A program made the position numbers and the translations under genes. From a virus: DNA of 49,185 bases. Of this stretch, positions 30,532-40,143 are shown piece after piece; the first letter of the stretch is position 1; each line of letters begins with the position of its first letter. The notes under the pieces were generated by a model that was given only the letters and a program-made list of their open reading frames with translations, ran no database searches and had not been told where the DNA came from. The DNA lies in the IMG/VR virus record IMGVR_UViG_3300008266_000090, positions 1 to 49,185 of that record. One strand, given 5' to 3'.

Positions 30532-33500
30532 TTACTCTATAGCCTCGCTCGGGACGTAGTTAACCTTCGCGCTGATCACCACAATCTTATCTGCCGGTGA
30601 ATCAAAGCTCACGGTGTGCGCCGCTGTGTAGCCACGCATCTCCTTGCCGTTCAGTCTAGCCAAGTCCACCGTGGCTAGGTAAGGTATGTCAACGTTCTCG
30701 TCAAGCTCGTCCCTCTGGTACTCAGCCCACACACCGTTCTCGTACTTCTCAAACAGTGAGGTGTCTATTGTGGTGGCCATCGCCGCATAGTTCAATCCCT
30801 CGGTGACGTTCACGTATACCGTAGGAACGGTGTTGGTTCTCAAGCCCAAGGCTAGTGGCCTCTTGACTAGCAACGGCGAGTGGTTGAACACGAACTCAAA
30901 GTCGAACGGGTACTGTACACCAAAGAAGTTACACTCCGTGCCCTCGTTGCACACATACAGCTGGGCGTCGTTGCCGAACTCTACAGCATACCCGCCAAGG
31001 TTCTCCGTCCAGTCTGGCACGTACTGTAGAAATGATTTCCATCTGCCCTCGCCAAAATTAAACGCGGCACCGTATGAAGACTCGCCGTCTGTTATCCAAA
31101 ACTTATACTCGGCGTTGAACTCGTCCACCCCGCTAACGGAATCCCATGCGGATGGTCCGCCATTCAGCGCAATAAAGTTAGTCAAGGATGTGGTGTACTT
31201 GTTGAACTTGAGCTTCTCGCTTGAGATGTCCTGCTGCCCATTGTTCAAAGACATAACAAACATACCAGAGTTGTAGTCGTAGTAGAACAGCTGACCCTCC
31301 ACCACGCGCACGCTGCCCGGGTGTACCGTTCCGTATAAGCTATCGTAAGGGTTGACACCACCGAATGTTCGGTCGGTGTAGCTAACGTTCTGTCCGCCGT
31401 CACCGCCAACAGCCATGGTGCGCTGTATGTAAACGCTCGTCTCCTTCCTTGCCTGTATGACCTTGAGGGTGTAGCCGTTTATGATAATACGATTGATCGA
31501 TCCAAACTCCTCGCTCATGTCCTGCTTGTTCAGCAGGTTGAAGTCAAAGCTGCACAGGTTGTTGTTGTTGCTGTTGTCTATGTAAGCGCCGCCGTGTATG
31601 ATAGATGCTGTAAGCTCGCGTCTTCTGAACAAGGTATCCTGTATACCTATCCTGCCGTAGTCACTCCAGTTACTGATGTAGTAGTCGGATACGCTAGGGT
31701 CCTCGACGTAGTACCTCCATAGCCAGAAGTTATCTGGTAGCTTGTTGGATATCCTTGGTCGGACATACACGTCACCGAAGTTTAATTCTAAAGTAGCAGG
31801 CGTGTCGTCCGTCTGGTTCGTGTTAAACGTGTAGGTGAGGTAAGTCAATCCGGGTGACGGGTCAGCTACGGTTATAGTACTCTCGTCGGCTACAGGGTCG
31901 TAAGAAACAAATGAAACCTGAACAATAAATGAAAACCCTACCGCCGGCGTGAACGTGATCGTGTAGTCGCTACCCGAATCGGTAAGCACCGACAGGTCAC
32001 CGCCCACGACAAAATCAAAACCTCCGGGCGCTGGGCTAGAGATAACATCCTTAGCCGCGTAGCTGTCCCCCTCGTGCTTCCTATTCGCCGTGTACGGGTT
32101 GAGGATGTTCTTGATCATCCCGATCTCAAACCAAGGCTCGTTGATCGCATCCTTTCTAGGGGTGTATATCTCTATCAAGAATCCGCCAGACTCGTCTACC
32201 AGAGGCACGTAGTCAAACTTTGTTACCCATATAGCCTCGGCACCATCCTGACCGCCAGCGGCGTCATAAGACTGCACCTCTACCTCTATATAGTTGCTAA
32301 CATATGCAGGCAAGGTATCCACAAATGAGGCGGACACGGTAAGGAATCTTACAATATCCCCCTTCTGCGGGGTGTGGTTGACGTTCGCTTGAAACGCGCT
32401 CTCGTAATAATTATCAAGGGTCAGCTTCCACAGCTGAGGGTTCTCAACATCAAGCTCTAGTATAGTAACGGTACGGTACTGAAAATTCAAAACCTCCGTG
32501 GTCTTCCTAGCTAGTATCTGGTAGTACCTAGCCCAGCTTGGAGGTTCATGCTTCACGTACATACGAGGGGATACCCAGTACGGTGAGTGAGTGTCGGCAA
32601 ATTTATCTGTAATTTCTATCCCATCCTGTGATGGGTATGGGACGTACACGCTTGCCGTGTCAGAAGTTAAAACACCCCCGCTTCTCATTCCCCTGTCGTA
32701 GTACTGTATACCGAACTCGTGAGTCGCGCCCTTCTTCAAAGACTGGTACGGCTTTGTAAGAATTAAAGTTTGACTCTGTCTTTGCCCCATAGCCTGAAGC
32801 CAGACCGTTGCGTTTGGTGCGCCAGTCGGCTCAATATTGCCAGTCAATAAACTGATTGCACATGGATATCCTGCGCTTGTTAGTGCAGTAACTAAGTCAT
32901 CCCCTAAATTCGCTAATGTTCCGGCAGCTACATCTGCGGCTGTTATAACAAGATTAATATTAAAAAAAGTACCCGCGCTAATTGTAGGATCGTTCTGAAA
33001 TTGAAAGGAAATAATATCACCCTCTTGATAAGGAAACGTTGTAAACACAGAATCAAAATCAACTTCTTGTATAACTCCAAATTGATTTTTAACATCATAA
33101 AAAATTATTCCACTCTGTGCAGTCGCGTTCCTAATCTCATGCAGCACCCTAGCCCCGTCTAAGTCAATCTCGATTGGATCATAACCCTCAACGAAATTAC
33201 CGTAGCACAGCTGCTTGGTCGGGAGTAGCTCCATAAAGCCGGACACCTGAGGCACGCGGTCATAGTTTCTTAAGCCCTCGGCGAGGGTGATGGGTATGAT
33301 AGCGTTGAGTCCGTTGAAGACAACCTCATAAGTCGTGTCATCTGATATACCCTCGAGCGCCTTGTCAAGCTCGGTGAACATTCCAAACTGTCCGATGTTA
33401 CCAGAGCGGACAGCGACCCTCAACTTTTTTACAAGGAAGCTACCTGTCGGTACCTCAAGCGTTATGATGTTCTCTGCAAGGGAGTCCAAGTAGTTACGAC

Positions 33501-34212
33501 CGCTGATGAACTCCTGCTCCACCGGGATCGGAAGCTCTGATATGGGGGACCACACACTCTCCTCGTCGTTCTCGTACACCCACTGTGTCATGAACTGGTA
33601 TAGCTGCCCGTATAATTTATTTGAAAAGATGTTAGGGTCTGTGCCGTACTCTATTGTAGCCGCCGCGTATGGTGGCGGGTACTTGATGACGTCGAGTACC
33701 TGCTCGGTTATGCTAGGGTACCCCGCTATAGCGGAGTCGATGTTCAGCATGCGTGGGGGATTAAAATCCCAGTAGCCCTCGGCGTCTATGATATAGGAAT
33801 TGAAGTAGCCGTCGGTCCAGAACAGTAGCCTGTTAGCAACCTTGGCGTCGTACACCTTGCTCGTCACCTTGAAGTTCAAGATGCCGTCCTGTAATATTAA
33901 GGTAAAGTCCTGAGTGGATATGTTGTACTTCCAGATGCTGTGGTCAAGGTCACTGTTGTGAACAAAGAACACGATCGAGTTATCCTCTACCCATGGGCAG
34001 CTGCCTATGACGGTGTTGATACCAGCCGCCAACTCATCGTTCTCGTACAGCAGGTTGCCAGCCATGGACGTGATCGCCCCGTTGTTGCTGTCCCCTGCGT
34101 TACCGCCACGCGCGTTGTTAGCTGATCGGTAGTCCCCCTCGGGGATTAGCCTCTCCTCGTCGTCGGTGTTGATGCCCCCGTAAAAGAATAGATCCTGTGA
34201 CTGCTTTGCCAT
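30532..34212 (-). CDS. Very large tail (nozzle/muzzle-like) protein
   Basis: A 1226-residue, beta-rich protein starting MAKQSQDLFFYGGINTDDEE, with repeated aromatic and Gly-rich strands and little helix. That size, beta-rich content and the position directly after three small ring-size genes correspond to the tail nozzle (muzzle) of crAss-like phages. The first 40 residues, GINTDDEERLIPEGDYRSAN, resemble the start of such phage tail proteins. A TAtcTTTG box lies upstream on the minus strand at 34229-34236. Attribution is by position and pattern. Confidence 0.65.
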   Translation of the reverse strand: MAKQSQDLFFYGGINTDDEERLIPEGDYRSANNARGGNAGDSNNGAITSMAGNLLYENDELAAGINTVIGSCPWVEDNSIVFFVHNSDLDHSIWKYNISTQDFTLILQDGILNFKVTSKVYDAKVANRLLFWTDGYFNSYIIDAEGYWDFNPPRMLNIDSAIAGYPSITEQVLDVIKYPPPYAAATIEYGTDPNIFSNKLYGQLYQFMTQWVYENDEESVWSPISELPIPVEQEFISGRNYLDSLAENIITLEVPTGSFLVKKLRVAVRSGNIGQFGMFTELDKALEGISDDTTYEVVFNGLNAIIPITLAEGLRNYDRVPQVSGFMELLPTKQLCYGNFVEGYDPIEIDLDGARVLHEIRNATAQSGIIFYDVKNQFGVIQEVDFDSVFTTFPYQEGDIISFQFQNDPTISAGTFFNINLVITAADVAAGTLANLGDDLVTALTSAGYPCAISLLTGNIEPTGAPNATVWLQAMGQRQSQTLILTKPYQSLKKGATHEFGIQYYDRGMRSGGVLTSDTASVYVPYPSQDGIEITDKFADTHSPYWVSPRMYVKHEPPSWARYYQILARKTTEVLNFQYRTVTILELDVENPQLWKLTLDNYYESAFQANVNHTPQKGDIVRFLTVSASFVDTLPAYVSNYIEVEVQSYDAAGGQDGAEAIWVTKFDYVPLVDESGGFLIEIYTPRKDAINEPWFEIGMIKNILNPYTANRKHEGDSYAAKDVISSPAPGGFDFVVGGDLSVLTDSGSDYTITFTPAVGFSFIVQVSFVSYDPVADESTITVADPSPGLTYLTYTFNTNQTDDTPATLELNFGDVYVRPRISNKLPDNFWLWRYYVEDPSVSDYYISNWSDYGRIGIQDTLFRRRELTASIIHGGAYIDNSNNNNLCSFDFNLLNKQDMSEEFGSINRIIINGYTLKVIQARKETSVYIQRTMAVGGDGGQNVSYTDRTFGGVNPYDSLYGTVHPGSVRVVEGQLFYYDYNSGMFVMSLNNGQQDISSEKLKFNKYTTSLTNFIALNGGPSAWDSVSGVDEFNAEYKFWITDGESSYGAAFNFGEGRWKSFLQYVPDWTENLGGYAVEFGNDAQLYVCNEGTECNFFGVQYPFDFEFVFNHSPLLVKRPLALGLRTNTVPTVYVNVTEGLNYAAMATTIDTSLFEKYENGVWAEYQRDELDENVDIPYLATVDLARLNGKEMRGYTAAHTVSFDSPADKIVVISAKVNYVPSEAIE

Positions 34213-34269
34213 CTAAAAGAAATTTGAACAAAGATAACAAAAAAAGACCCACCTTATTTTGAATAAAGA

Positions 34270-35007
34270 TTATCTCAAGTTCAGGCCGCTTCCCTTGTAC
34301 AACTCGTCGAGTAGCTCTCTGAGTGTAGGAGATTTTGCGAGGATGTTGCTGTCCCACATAGAGTCCCTGTACTGTCTCTCCTTGTCCTTGCTCCTAGCGT
34401 AAGCCTTGTCGATATCGCTGTGCTCGTGTATCTGCCATATAAGATAGTTACGGAAAGCATCCACGTATGGGAGCGGGATGAAGGTGAACTCGCTTACATT
34501 CTTTCCGGCACTAAGGTACTCTACAACCCCCCTGCCCACCGGGATACTCTCCGAAAATAATATGCGTCTATTCTCATGGTCAACCCTGTAGTAGTTGACG
34601 TTCTTTCCGCCGCCCTCTCCGTACCTCACGTATGAGGCGTACCAGTAACCGGGCATGAAGTATCCGTCCCCCGTGTCTGATGTCTTTGCAGGCTCGCACA
34701 CGCCGGGCACGTCGTTAAGGTTAATCGTGTTGTCGACCGTCAGGTCCCATAGCCTGCCACCGTGAGCGTAAGCCACACGGCTGATCGCTATAAAGTCTGC
34801 TGGCATTGGCCACACCCTGTTCGCCAAGTTTATCTCGATAGGCTCGGACACCAGAGATGGCATCTCAAACCCGCGTAGTTTTTCTTGATAGAAGCTGACA
34901 GCTATCTCGAGTAGCCACATATAGTCAGAGCTTGATATCCCTAGATTCTTTGTTCTGGAGATGGTGCTGAGCACTAAGCTCTGTATGTTCTTTACTGGCT
35001 GGTCCAT
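34270..35007 (-). CDS. Tail ring/adaptor protein (third of three)
   Basis: A 245-residue protein that is helical at both ends and beta-rich in the middle (NLANRVWPMPADFIAISRVA). Its length and place before the tail-nozzle gene match ring protein 1 of crAss-like phages, which joins portal and tail. Its start overlaps the stop of the upstream gene by one base. I see no catalytic motif. Structure-based identification would be needed. Confidence 0.6.
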   Translation of the reverse strand: MDQPVKNIQSLVLSTISRTKNLGISSSDYMWLLEIAVSFYQEKLRGFEMPSLVSEPIEINLANRVWPMPADFIAISRVAYAHGGRLWDLTVDNTINLNDVPGVCEPAKTSDTGDGYFMPGYWYASYVRYGEGGGKNVNYYRVDHENRRILFSESIPVGRGVVEYLSAGKNVSEFTFIPLPYVDAFRNYLIWQIHEHSDIDKAYARSKDKERQYRDSMWDSNILAKSPTLRELLDELYKGSGLNLR

Positions 35008-35600
35008 TATTTAGCAGGCTGTGTTGGTTTATCCGTGTCCGCGACGCGGTTGTTGTATATCTCTTCAATCGGACTCGCCTGATCCCTCATCATCTGAAGA
35101 ACCATAGAAAACATCTGGGACTGCATACCCTCCACGCAAACGTTGTCGTTGTCTGATAGGGCATTAAAGTCTGGAAGTATCTGCAAGTCTATCTTGGTCT
35201 CGTTAGGGTTGGCGGAGAAGTACATCTTGTTTCCAACTATCCTGTCCACGGAGCACTTGATCATTGGTAAGAGGTAGGACATAATGTTCGCCTCCTCAAT
35301 CCCCTGACTCACCGGGAAGTACTTCTGCCCCTTGCTAACCCACACTATTCCTGCAAGGCCGTTGATTGGGCTTACCGGAAGTACTATGTAGTACTGACCG
35401 TTGGCGGTCATGACGGTGCACTCGTATGGCAGCGCCATGTTGCGTACCATCTTCTTATTCTGAGACGCCAAGTCTGCGTACACCATACTCACCAGCCTTG
35501 ATATGACCGGCTTCGGGTACTTGCCCTGAAGGTCGCTAGGCGCGTCACCTCCAGCAAGGCGGTTCTGAATAAGTTCTAATAATACTCTCTTTGTTATCAT
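35007..35600 (-). CDS. Tail ring/adaptor protein (second of three)
   Basis: A 197-residue protein starting MITKRVLLELIQNRLAGGDA, with N-terminal helices and a beta middle (NGQYYIVLPVSPINGLAGIV). It overlaps the previous gene by four bases (ATGA) and the next by one. Proposed to be another ring or adaptor by position; not recognised by motif. Confidence 0.55.
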   Translation of the reverse strand: MITKRVLLELIQNRLAGGDAPSDLQGKYPKPVISRLVSMVYADLASQNKKMVRNMALPYECTVMTANGQYYIVLPVSPINGLAGIVWVSKGQKYFPVSQGIEEANIMSYLLPMIKCSVDRIVGNKMYFSANPNETKIDLQILPDFNALSDNDNVCVEGMQSQMFSMVLQMMRDQASPIEEIYNNRVADTDKPTQPAK

Positions 35601-36319
35601 TGACCTTGCTTAGTTTGTGAAGTCTGGTAGTTGAACTCGTCTCTAATCTTGATAGCGTACTCTCTCACGATGAGGTTAACCAAGTCCTCGTACACCGCCT
35701 CTGGAAACTCGAACTCTACACTCTCGCTCGGCGTCCCTACTGGGAGCACGGATGAGTTTGTGTGCACCGTCCCCGGTGGTAAGTATATCGGCCTCCCGCC
35801 AATGATGTCGTAGTCGAACACCGGCGTGGCTGGCCTGCGTACATAAGTAAATCCTATATAAGTTATGCCCGTTGGTCTTACAAGGAATCGATCGTTCTCG
35901 TCAACAGCTATTGGCTGCTCTAGTGTCGGGAACATTAACTCGGTAGACATCCTGTAGCCAAAGTCTTGCTGGTTAAGGAACTCGACCATTCTCAAATTCT
36001 CCGTGTATGTACCGCAAGAGTTCAAAAACTGACTGTATGAGGATCTTGCCGTGTAGTAATAATCGTCCGGATACTCTCCGTACCCGTAGCTATCAAGCTC
36101 TATAGCGGGAATGTTTGGGCTGCCCACGGTCACGATGAAGGGGTAGAGATCTCGTGAGATCTCCTGCTTCTCCTCGAACACCTTGAGCAGCTCGTTTATC
36201 TTATACACGCATATCCAAGGGAGCAGGGCGTTGAAGTTGTTCGGGGTAACATAACCACCGAACTGATCCTTGCCTAGCTTCTCTAGTGTGCGAGCGTATA
36301 TGTCCCCTAAGTTGAGCAT
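35597..36319 (-). CDS. Tail ring/adaptor protein (first of three)
   Basis: A 240-residue protein starting MLNLGDIYARTLEKLGKDQF, with N-terminal helices followed by beta strands and an end predicted to be helical (VNLIVREYAIKIRDEF). Podovirus-type ring proteins of crAss-like phages are of this length and occur in sequence, as here. It forms an ATGA overlap with the next gene. Assigned by position and length. Confidence 0.6.
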   Translation of the reverse strand: MLNLGDIYARTLEKLGKDQFGGYVTPNNFNALLPWICVYKINELLKVFEEKQEISRDLYPFIVTVGSPNIPAIELDSYGYGEYPDDYYYTARSSYSQFLNSCGTYTENLRMVEFLNQQDFGYRMSTELMFPTLEQPIAVDENDRFLVRPTGITYIGFTYVRRPATPVFDYDIIGGRPIYLPPGTVHTNSSVLPVGTPSESVEFEFPEAVYEDLVNLIVREYAIKIRDEFNYQTSQTKQGQ

Positions 36320-36337
36320 TATATTTAATCTTTATTT

Positions 36338-38599
36338 TTAATACTGTCTGTAAGCAAAGCCATCTATAGCGTAGAAGGTATTACCAATCTCCGAGCTTGA
36401 AACTACAATGACAGTGTTTGTGTTGAACGGAAGCGAGGTGACTGGGTCAATATTAAAATCTCCTATCACCGCCAATGCGCCGCCAATATTAACCGTACCG
36501 CCTATCTTCCAGACACCGTCGGCTGGAACATAGCACAAGTTAAATTGTATATCATAAGCGTTATCACCAACCACTAGTCCAAATACAGTTGTGTTAGTAT
36601 TTGAATTTACAAATTTTATTTCAGTCGCTACGTCTGAAGCTGTTCCCTTTATATTAAACTTGTAAAATATTTTTTCATTTAACCAATCGGCTGGAATGAA
36701 TAAATTGGCAGAGCCTTCCTCATCAACATAAAAGCCTAGCATTCTAAATTTATGCAAGCCGTTAACGGTAGTCGTTAAAGTGTTTACTTCGTTTGTTAGG
36801 TCTAATAAATCATTATACAAGTTTGAAATGACCGTCTGAATGTCGGTAAGCCAAGCGTTGATTAAATTTATTTGATTTCCTAAACTAGTCACCTCGTTGA
36901 GTATGATGGCAATAACATCCCAGATGTCTTGAATATCATCAAGGTATGTGCTAGGAGTTAATGACGCTAAGAATAATTGAAGTTGGTCTATTGCATCTTG
37001 AATATCACCAGCCGCGTTTTGAGATTGAGTTAAATACGTGGCAATGTTTACTGTGTATTGAGAATATTCTGGGAAATCCGCAATGAAAGCATCAAGCAAC
37101 GCCACTATCCCGTTTAAGTCCGTTACGACAAATCCAAACGAAACCTCCAAAGCATTTGTCCAAACCTCTAGCTGGTCAACATCATCCGCAAATGTTGAAG
37201 ACGTTGGGTCTAGCGCTAGAGCTGCTGATTGTATCTGAGTTACTTGCGCTAAAATACCAAGAAGGTCTGCATCGTATGAAGCAATAGCCGCAACAATGGC
37301 GTTGTAAGCCTCTAGAGCGTCTGCATTTTCTTGAACCGCATTACCAAGCCCGATGACTTGAAGGTTTAAATTATCAATCTCTGACTGTATCTGAGCGATT
37401 ATAGACGTTGCGTCTAGGTTGCTGTTGTCAACCCAGTAAGGTACGTCCTGATTCTCATCGCAACATCCGCAGCTGCACTCTCCGCTCTCGTCAAGCACAG
37501 ACTCTAGCTGAGCCACAGTCGCAGCGTACATGGCGTTGTTCCCACAAGTCTTGTACTCCTTAGCCAAGGCATACAGCTGAAGTACCATAAGTATGGTAGC
37601 CTCAAGACCGCTCGCCTGACCTCTCTGGAATGACGCGTAGTACTTGTCCTTTAAGCTCTCGATGCATGGCGTGAGACCACAGAGTGTTCCAACGCATGTT
37701 ACAGCCGTCTCGCCCGTATCCCTTACAGTGTAAGTGTAGACAAGCCCGTCGTCTTGGGTCACGCTCATGTTCAAAACAAGCACGTGAGTCCATGTGCCGA
37801 CAGCAAGCTCGTTAAAGGTTAGGCTAGGAGATGTCGTGGTAACCGGGTTTGTATCAGGCTCTGGGTACAGACCGTTAGGGTAGTATCCGCTAAGTGATCT
37901 GCTCACAATAACCTGACCCGTAGGGATCACAGAGCTGTCCGCAAATATGATCTGGCCGAACTGTGTGCTCTCGCAGTCGTATGTTGTTGTCACCGCAGGG
38001 GTAACAAAGTTGCACCCGTTCCATGTGTAAGTGCTGCCAGCAAAGGCTGCGCGGGTAACGTCAAAGGAAAAAGTTCCAGTCGGTATACCCTCGTTCACTA
38101 GGGTAGTCTGTGTGACTACGATTGTGGATATATCATCGCCCGTATCATAAGTAGCCGTAGCTACAGTGAACGTGCCGTTGTTCTCGGTCTCCGTGTTGCC
38201 TGTAGTCACGATGCTGTCTCCAGCTATCAGCACCCTACCAGCCTCGGTTAAGTCAAAGTTAAACGTTGAAGGGGCGTTCACCTCGTCAACAGACCCGCCC
38301 GTGATAGCGTATCTCAACGAGTATGTGAACGAGTAAGTCCCGTTCAGGATCTCCCCGTTAGAATCTAATGGCAGGTTGAACCATGCGCTGTTCGTGGTGG
38401 ACATCAAGTTCACCAGAGGGCTACCAACCGTTGTCCCGGTGTAGATCGCCACGCCGGTAGGCCCGGTGACAACACCAAGACCTTTAGCGTTCAGAGCCGA
38501 TAGGCTTATCCCCTCAGCCACATAGTTTGATGCGTCAACAATTCTTCCTTTCTTTGTTACCGCGTTTATTTCAAGGTATACGTTAGCTGTTAGAGCCAT
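36338..38599 (-). CDS. Fibre or appendage protein with long coiled coil
   Basis: A 753-residue protein. The N-terminal third is Thr/Gly-rich beta (IVVTQTTLVNEGIPTGTFSF). About residues 325-385 contain a helical region and a cysteine cluster, SGECSCGCCDENQD, which may bind metal or form disulfides; a similar Cys-rich stretch is a recurring feature of fibre proteins in Bacteroidota phages, from memory. Residues about 395-625 form a long, hydrophobic-heptad coiled coil (IIAQIQSEIDNLNLQVIGLG), and the end is a small beta domain. A/T content rises in the coiled-coil region. Likely head or tail fibre. Confidence 0.6.
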   Translation of the reverse strand: MALTANVYLEINAVTKKGRIVDASNYVAEGISLSALNAKGLGVVTGPTGVAIYTGTTVGSPLVNLMSTTNSAWFNLPLDSNGEILNGTYSFTYSLRYAITGGSVDEVNAPSTFNFDLTEAGRVLIAGDSIVTTGNTETENNGTFTVATATYDTGDDISTIVVTQTTLVNEGIPTGTFSFDVTRAAFAGSTYTWNGCNFVTPAVTTTYDCESTQFGQIIFADSSVIPTGQVIVSRSLSGYYPNGLYPEPDTNPVTTTSPSLTFNELAVGTWTHVLVLNMSVTQDDGLVYTYTVRDTGETAVTCVGTLCGLTPCIESLKDKYYASFQRGQASGLEATILMVLQLYALAKEYKTCGNNAMYAATVAQLESVLDESGECSCGCCDENQDVPYWVDNSNLDATSIIAQIQSEIDNLNLQVIGLGNAVQENADALEAYNAIVAAIASYDADLLGILAQVTQIQSAALALDPTSSTFADDVDQLEVWTNALEVSFGFVVTDLNGIVALLDAFIADFPEYSQYTVNIATYLTQSQNAAGDIQDAIDQLQLFLASLTPSTYLDDIQDIWDVIAIILNEVTSLGNQINLINAWLTDIQTVISNLYNDLLDLTNEVNTLTTTVNGLHKFRMLGFYVDEEGSANLFIPADWLNEKIFYKFNIKGTASDVATEIKFVNSNTNTTVFGLVVGDNAYDIQFNLCYVPADGVWKIGGTVNIGGALAVIGDFNIDPVTSLPFNTNTVIVVSSSEIGNTFYAIDGFAYRQY

Positions 38600-38612
38600 G
38601 GTCTTTAATATA

Positions 38613-38649
38613 TTTTAAGCAAAAATACAAAAACACTTTGTTAGTACAA
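38613..38649 (-). promoter_or_regulatory. Bacteroidota-type promoter for the 753-residue gene
   Basis: On the minus strand GTTG is followed by exactly 19 nt and then TATTTTTG (plus-strand 38647-38649 and 38620-38627), which matches the Bacteroidota consensus TTG-N19-TAnnTTTG. The start site would be close to 38612, about 13 nt before the ATG at 38599. It follows a terminator at 38654-38688. Confidence 0.65.
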
Positions 38650-38653
38650 CGAA

Positions 38654-38688
38654 TTAAAAAAGAAATTCCCCTCACATTGGAGGGGAAT
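38654..38688 (-). terminator. Terminator after the 352-residue gene
   Basis: ATTCCCCTC (38665-38673) pairs with GAGGGGAAT (38680-38688), with a six-base loop, and on the minus strand the hairpin is followed by TTCTTTTTTAATTC. It ends transcripts coming from 38758 and lies just before the promoter at 38613-38649. Confidence 0.75.
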
Positions 38689-38701
38689 CTCTGAACCAAA
38701 T

Positions 38702-38731
38702 AACAAATCAATTAACAAATCAATTAACAAA
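38702..38731. repeat. 12-bp tandem repeat between late genes
   Basis: AACAAATCAATT occurs at 38702-38713 and 38714-38725, with AACAAA at 38726-38731. It lies between the 352-residue gene stop and the terminator. A/T-rich; no function is apparent. Confidence 0.8.
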
Positions 38732-38757
38732 CCACTTTAATAGAACCACAAATATAG

Positions 38758-39816
38758 TTATCCTCTGAGTGTCTGACAAATTTCTCCTGTTAAAATATTA
38801 TAATAACCGCTGTAGCTATCATTCTTTCCCTGTGCTGGCATGAACTCTATGTACAGCTCAAGGATAGCCTGACCGGCAGCAGGATCGTAGGTTAGCGTGT
38901 GCTCCACCGCGTTGTACACTGCATTTCCTTCCGCCTCGACTAGAGATATTGATCTAGAACTAGGGTCAGACTTTAGGTATCTGCGCTTGAAGCTCTCACC
39001 CTCATTGCCGCTTGAAAGGCTTGTGGTGTCACCAACCTGCCCGTTATTATAAAGTCTCCACTCGACCACATAGTCACGGCCAGTCATGTTGTAGCTTGTC
39101 TTCAACGATCCAATCTTGTAAAAGTCTGAGATGACCCCGTTGATAAATATGTTGCCGTCATACACACCACCTGTTGCCGGCGTGATCTGAGGAAAGATGT
39201 TTGTGAAGCAAGTCGCAGGGTCCCTGTTCTCTACAATCACAACAGTCTTTGAACGCTCGATCACTTCCTCTATCGGGATAGAAAGCATGGTAGCTATCTC
39301 GTCGTGGGTCATGTAGACATCGCGTCCTCTGTACTCACAGACAATGGGCATGTTATTCTCTCTCTCAATAGTCCAGCCGCCCTCGACCTCGTTTATCTTT
39401 AGCACCTCCTCGAATACGTCATAGGTAACCTTGTTCGCGTGAAGCCAGTTCTCTCTCTGCATATGGAACACGTGAGATGATTCCTGTTTACCCTCGTAAG
39501 TGTACCCGTGCTCGTGTATAAGATTGTGCACAAAGTTCAAAGCATAGGCGCCGTAAGGGTCCTCAATCTTTTGAGGCGTCGTGTACACCGTCTTCCACTC
39601 GTAGAACGATGGGGCTTGCGGGCGAGGCGTCTTGTTTATGCGTGACGCTGCAAGGTCCGCCTTGTACTGTGCCTGTATCTCAGCTATTACCGTCGGAGAC
39701 TTTCTCGTGTAAACCTTGTTGATCACAAACTTACTGGAGATTCTCTTGACAATTACCGAGTTTTCCAATTCCTTTAACTCAAGAGGTAGCCCGAGCGTGT
39801 TAAAATCTAGCGTCAT
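38758..39816 (-). CDS. Putative structural protein, 352 residues
   Basis: A 352-residue protein starting MTLDFNTLGLPLELKELENS, with a charged helical first third, a stretch of strands with Tyr/Asn (GRDYVVEWRLYNNGQVGDTT) and a C-terminal beta part. Not recognised. It lies between two fibre-type genes, so an appendage or base component is likely. A terminator follows. Confidence 0.55.
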   Translation of the reverse strand: MTLDFNTLGLPLELKELENSVIVKRISSKFVINKVYTRKSPTVIAEIQAQYKADLAASRINKTPRPQAPSFYEWKTVYTTPQKIEDPYGAYALNFVHNLIHEHGYTYEGKQESSHVFHMQRENWLHANKVTYDVFEEVLKINEVEGGWTIERENNMPIVCEYRGRDVYMTHDEIATMLSIPIEEVIERSKTVVIVENRDPATCFTNIFPQITPATGGVYDGNIFINGVISDFYKIGSLKTSYNMTGRDYVVEWRLYNNGQVGDTTSLSSGNEGESFKRRYLKSDPSSRSISLVEAEGNAVYNAVEHTLTYDPAAGQAILELYIEFMPAQGKNDSYSGYYNILTGEICQTLRG

Positions 39817-39867
39817 ATATATTGTTTATTTGTTATACCTAAAACTTATAGCCCTTGGTATAGTTAA

Positions 39868-40143
39868 TTAAATTTCATTTGGTGGTATCTCTAAATCTGG
39901 AATTGGCTCTAACACATCAACGCCCTTTACAATCGCGTTGTATTGAGCAAGAGTCAATGTCTCGGTGTTCTCCGTACCAACAAAAGTTTTTGAATAGATT
40001 AAGTACATCTGCTGCTGTACTATTAGCTTAGTATCCTCTAAACTTGTGGGATAGTCAACATCCTCACACTTCTGGGTAATAGACATCACTACTTTTTGGG
40101 AGTCGTTATCATTGAACGTGTATGTGTACTTGTAGTATATCAT
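39868..40143 (-). CDS. Small hypothetical protein near fibre gene
   Basis: A 91-residue acidic protein starting MIYYKYTYTFNDNDSQKVVM, beta in the first part, then helical (QQQMYLIYSKTFVG). Not recognised. It overlaps the end of the fibre gene by four bases (ATGA), so it may be a fibre chaperone or attachment partner; that is inference from coupling only. Confidence 0.55.
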   Translation of the reverse strand: MIYYKYTYTFNDNDSQKVVMSITQKCEDVDYPTSLEDTKLIVQQQMYLIYSKTFVGTENTETLTLAQYNAIVKGVDVLEPIPDLEIPPNEI

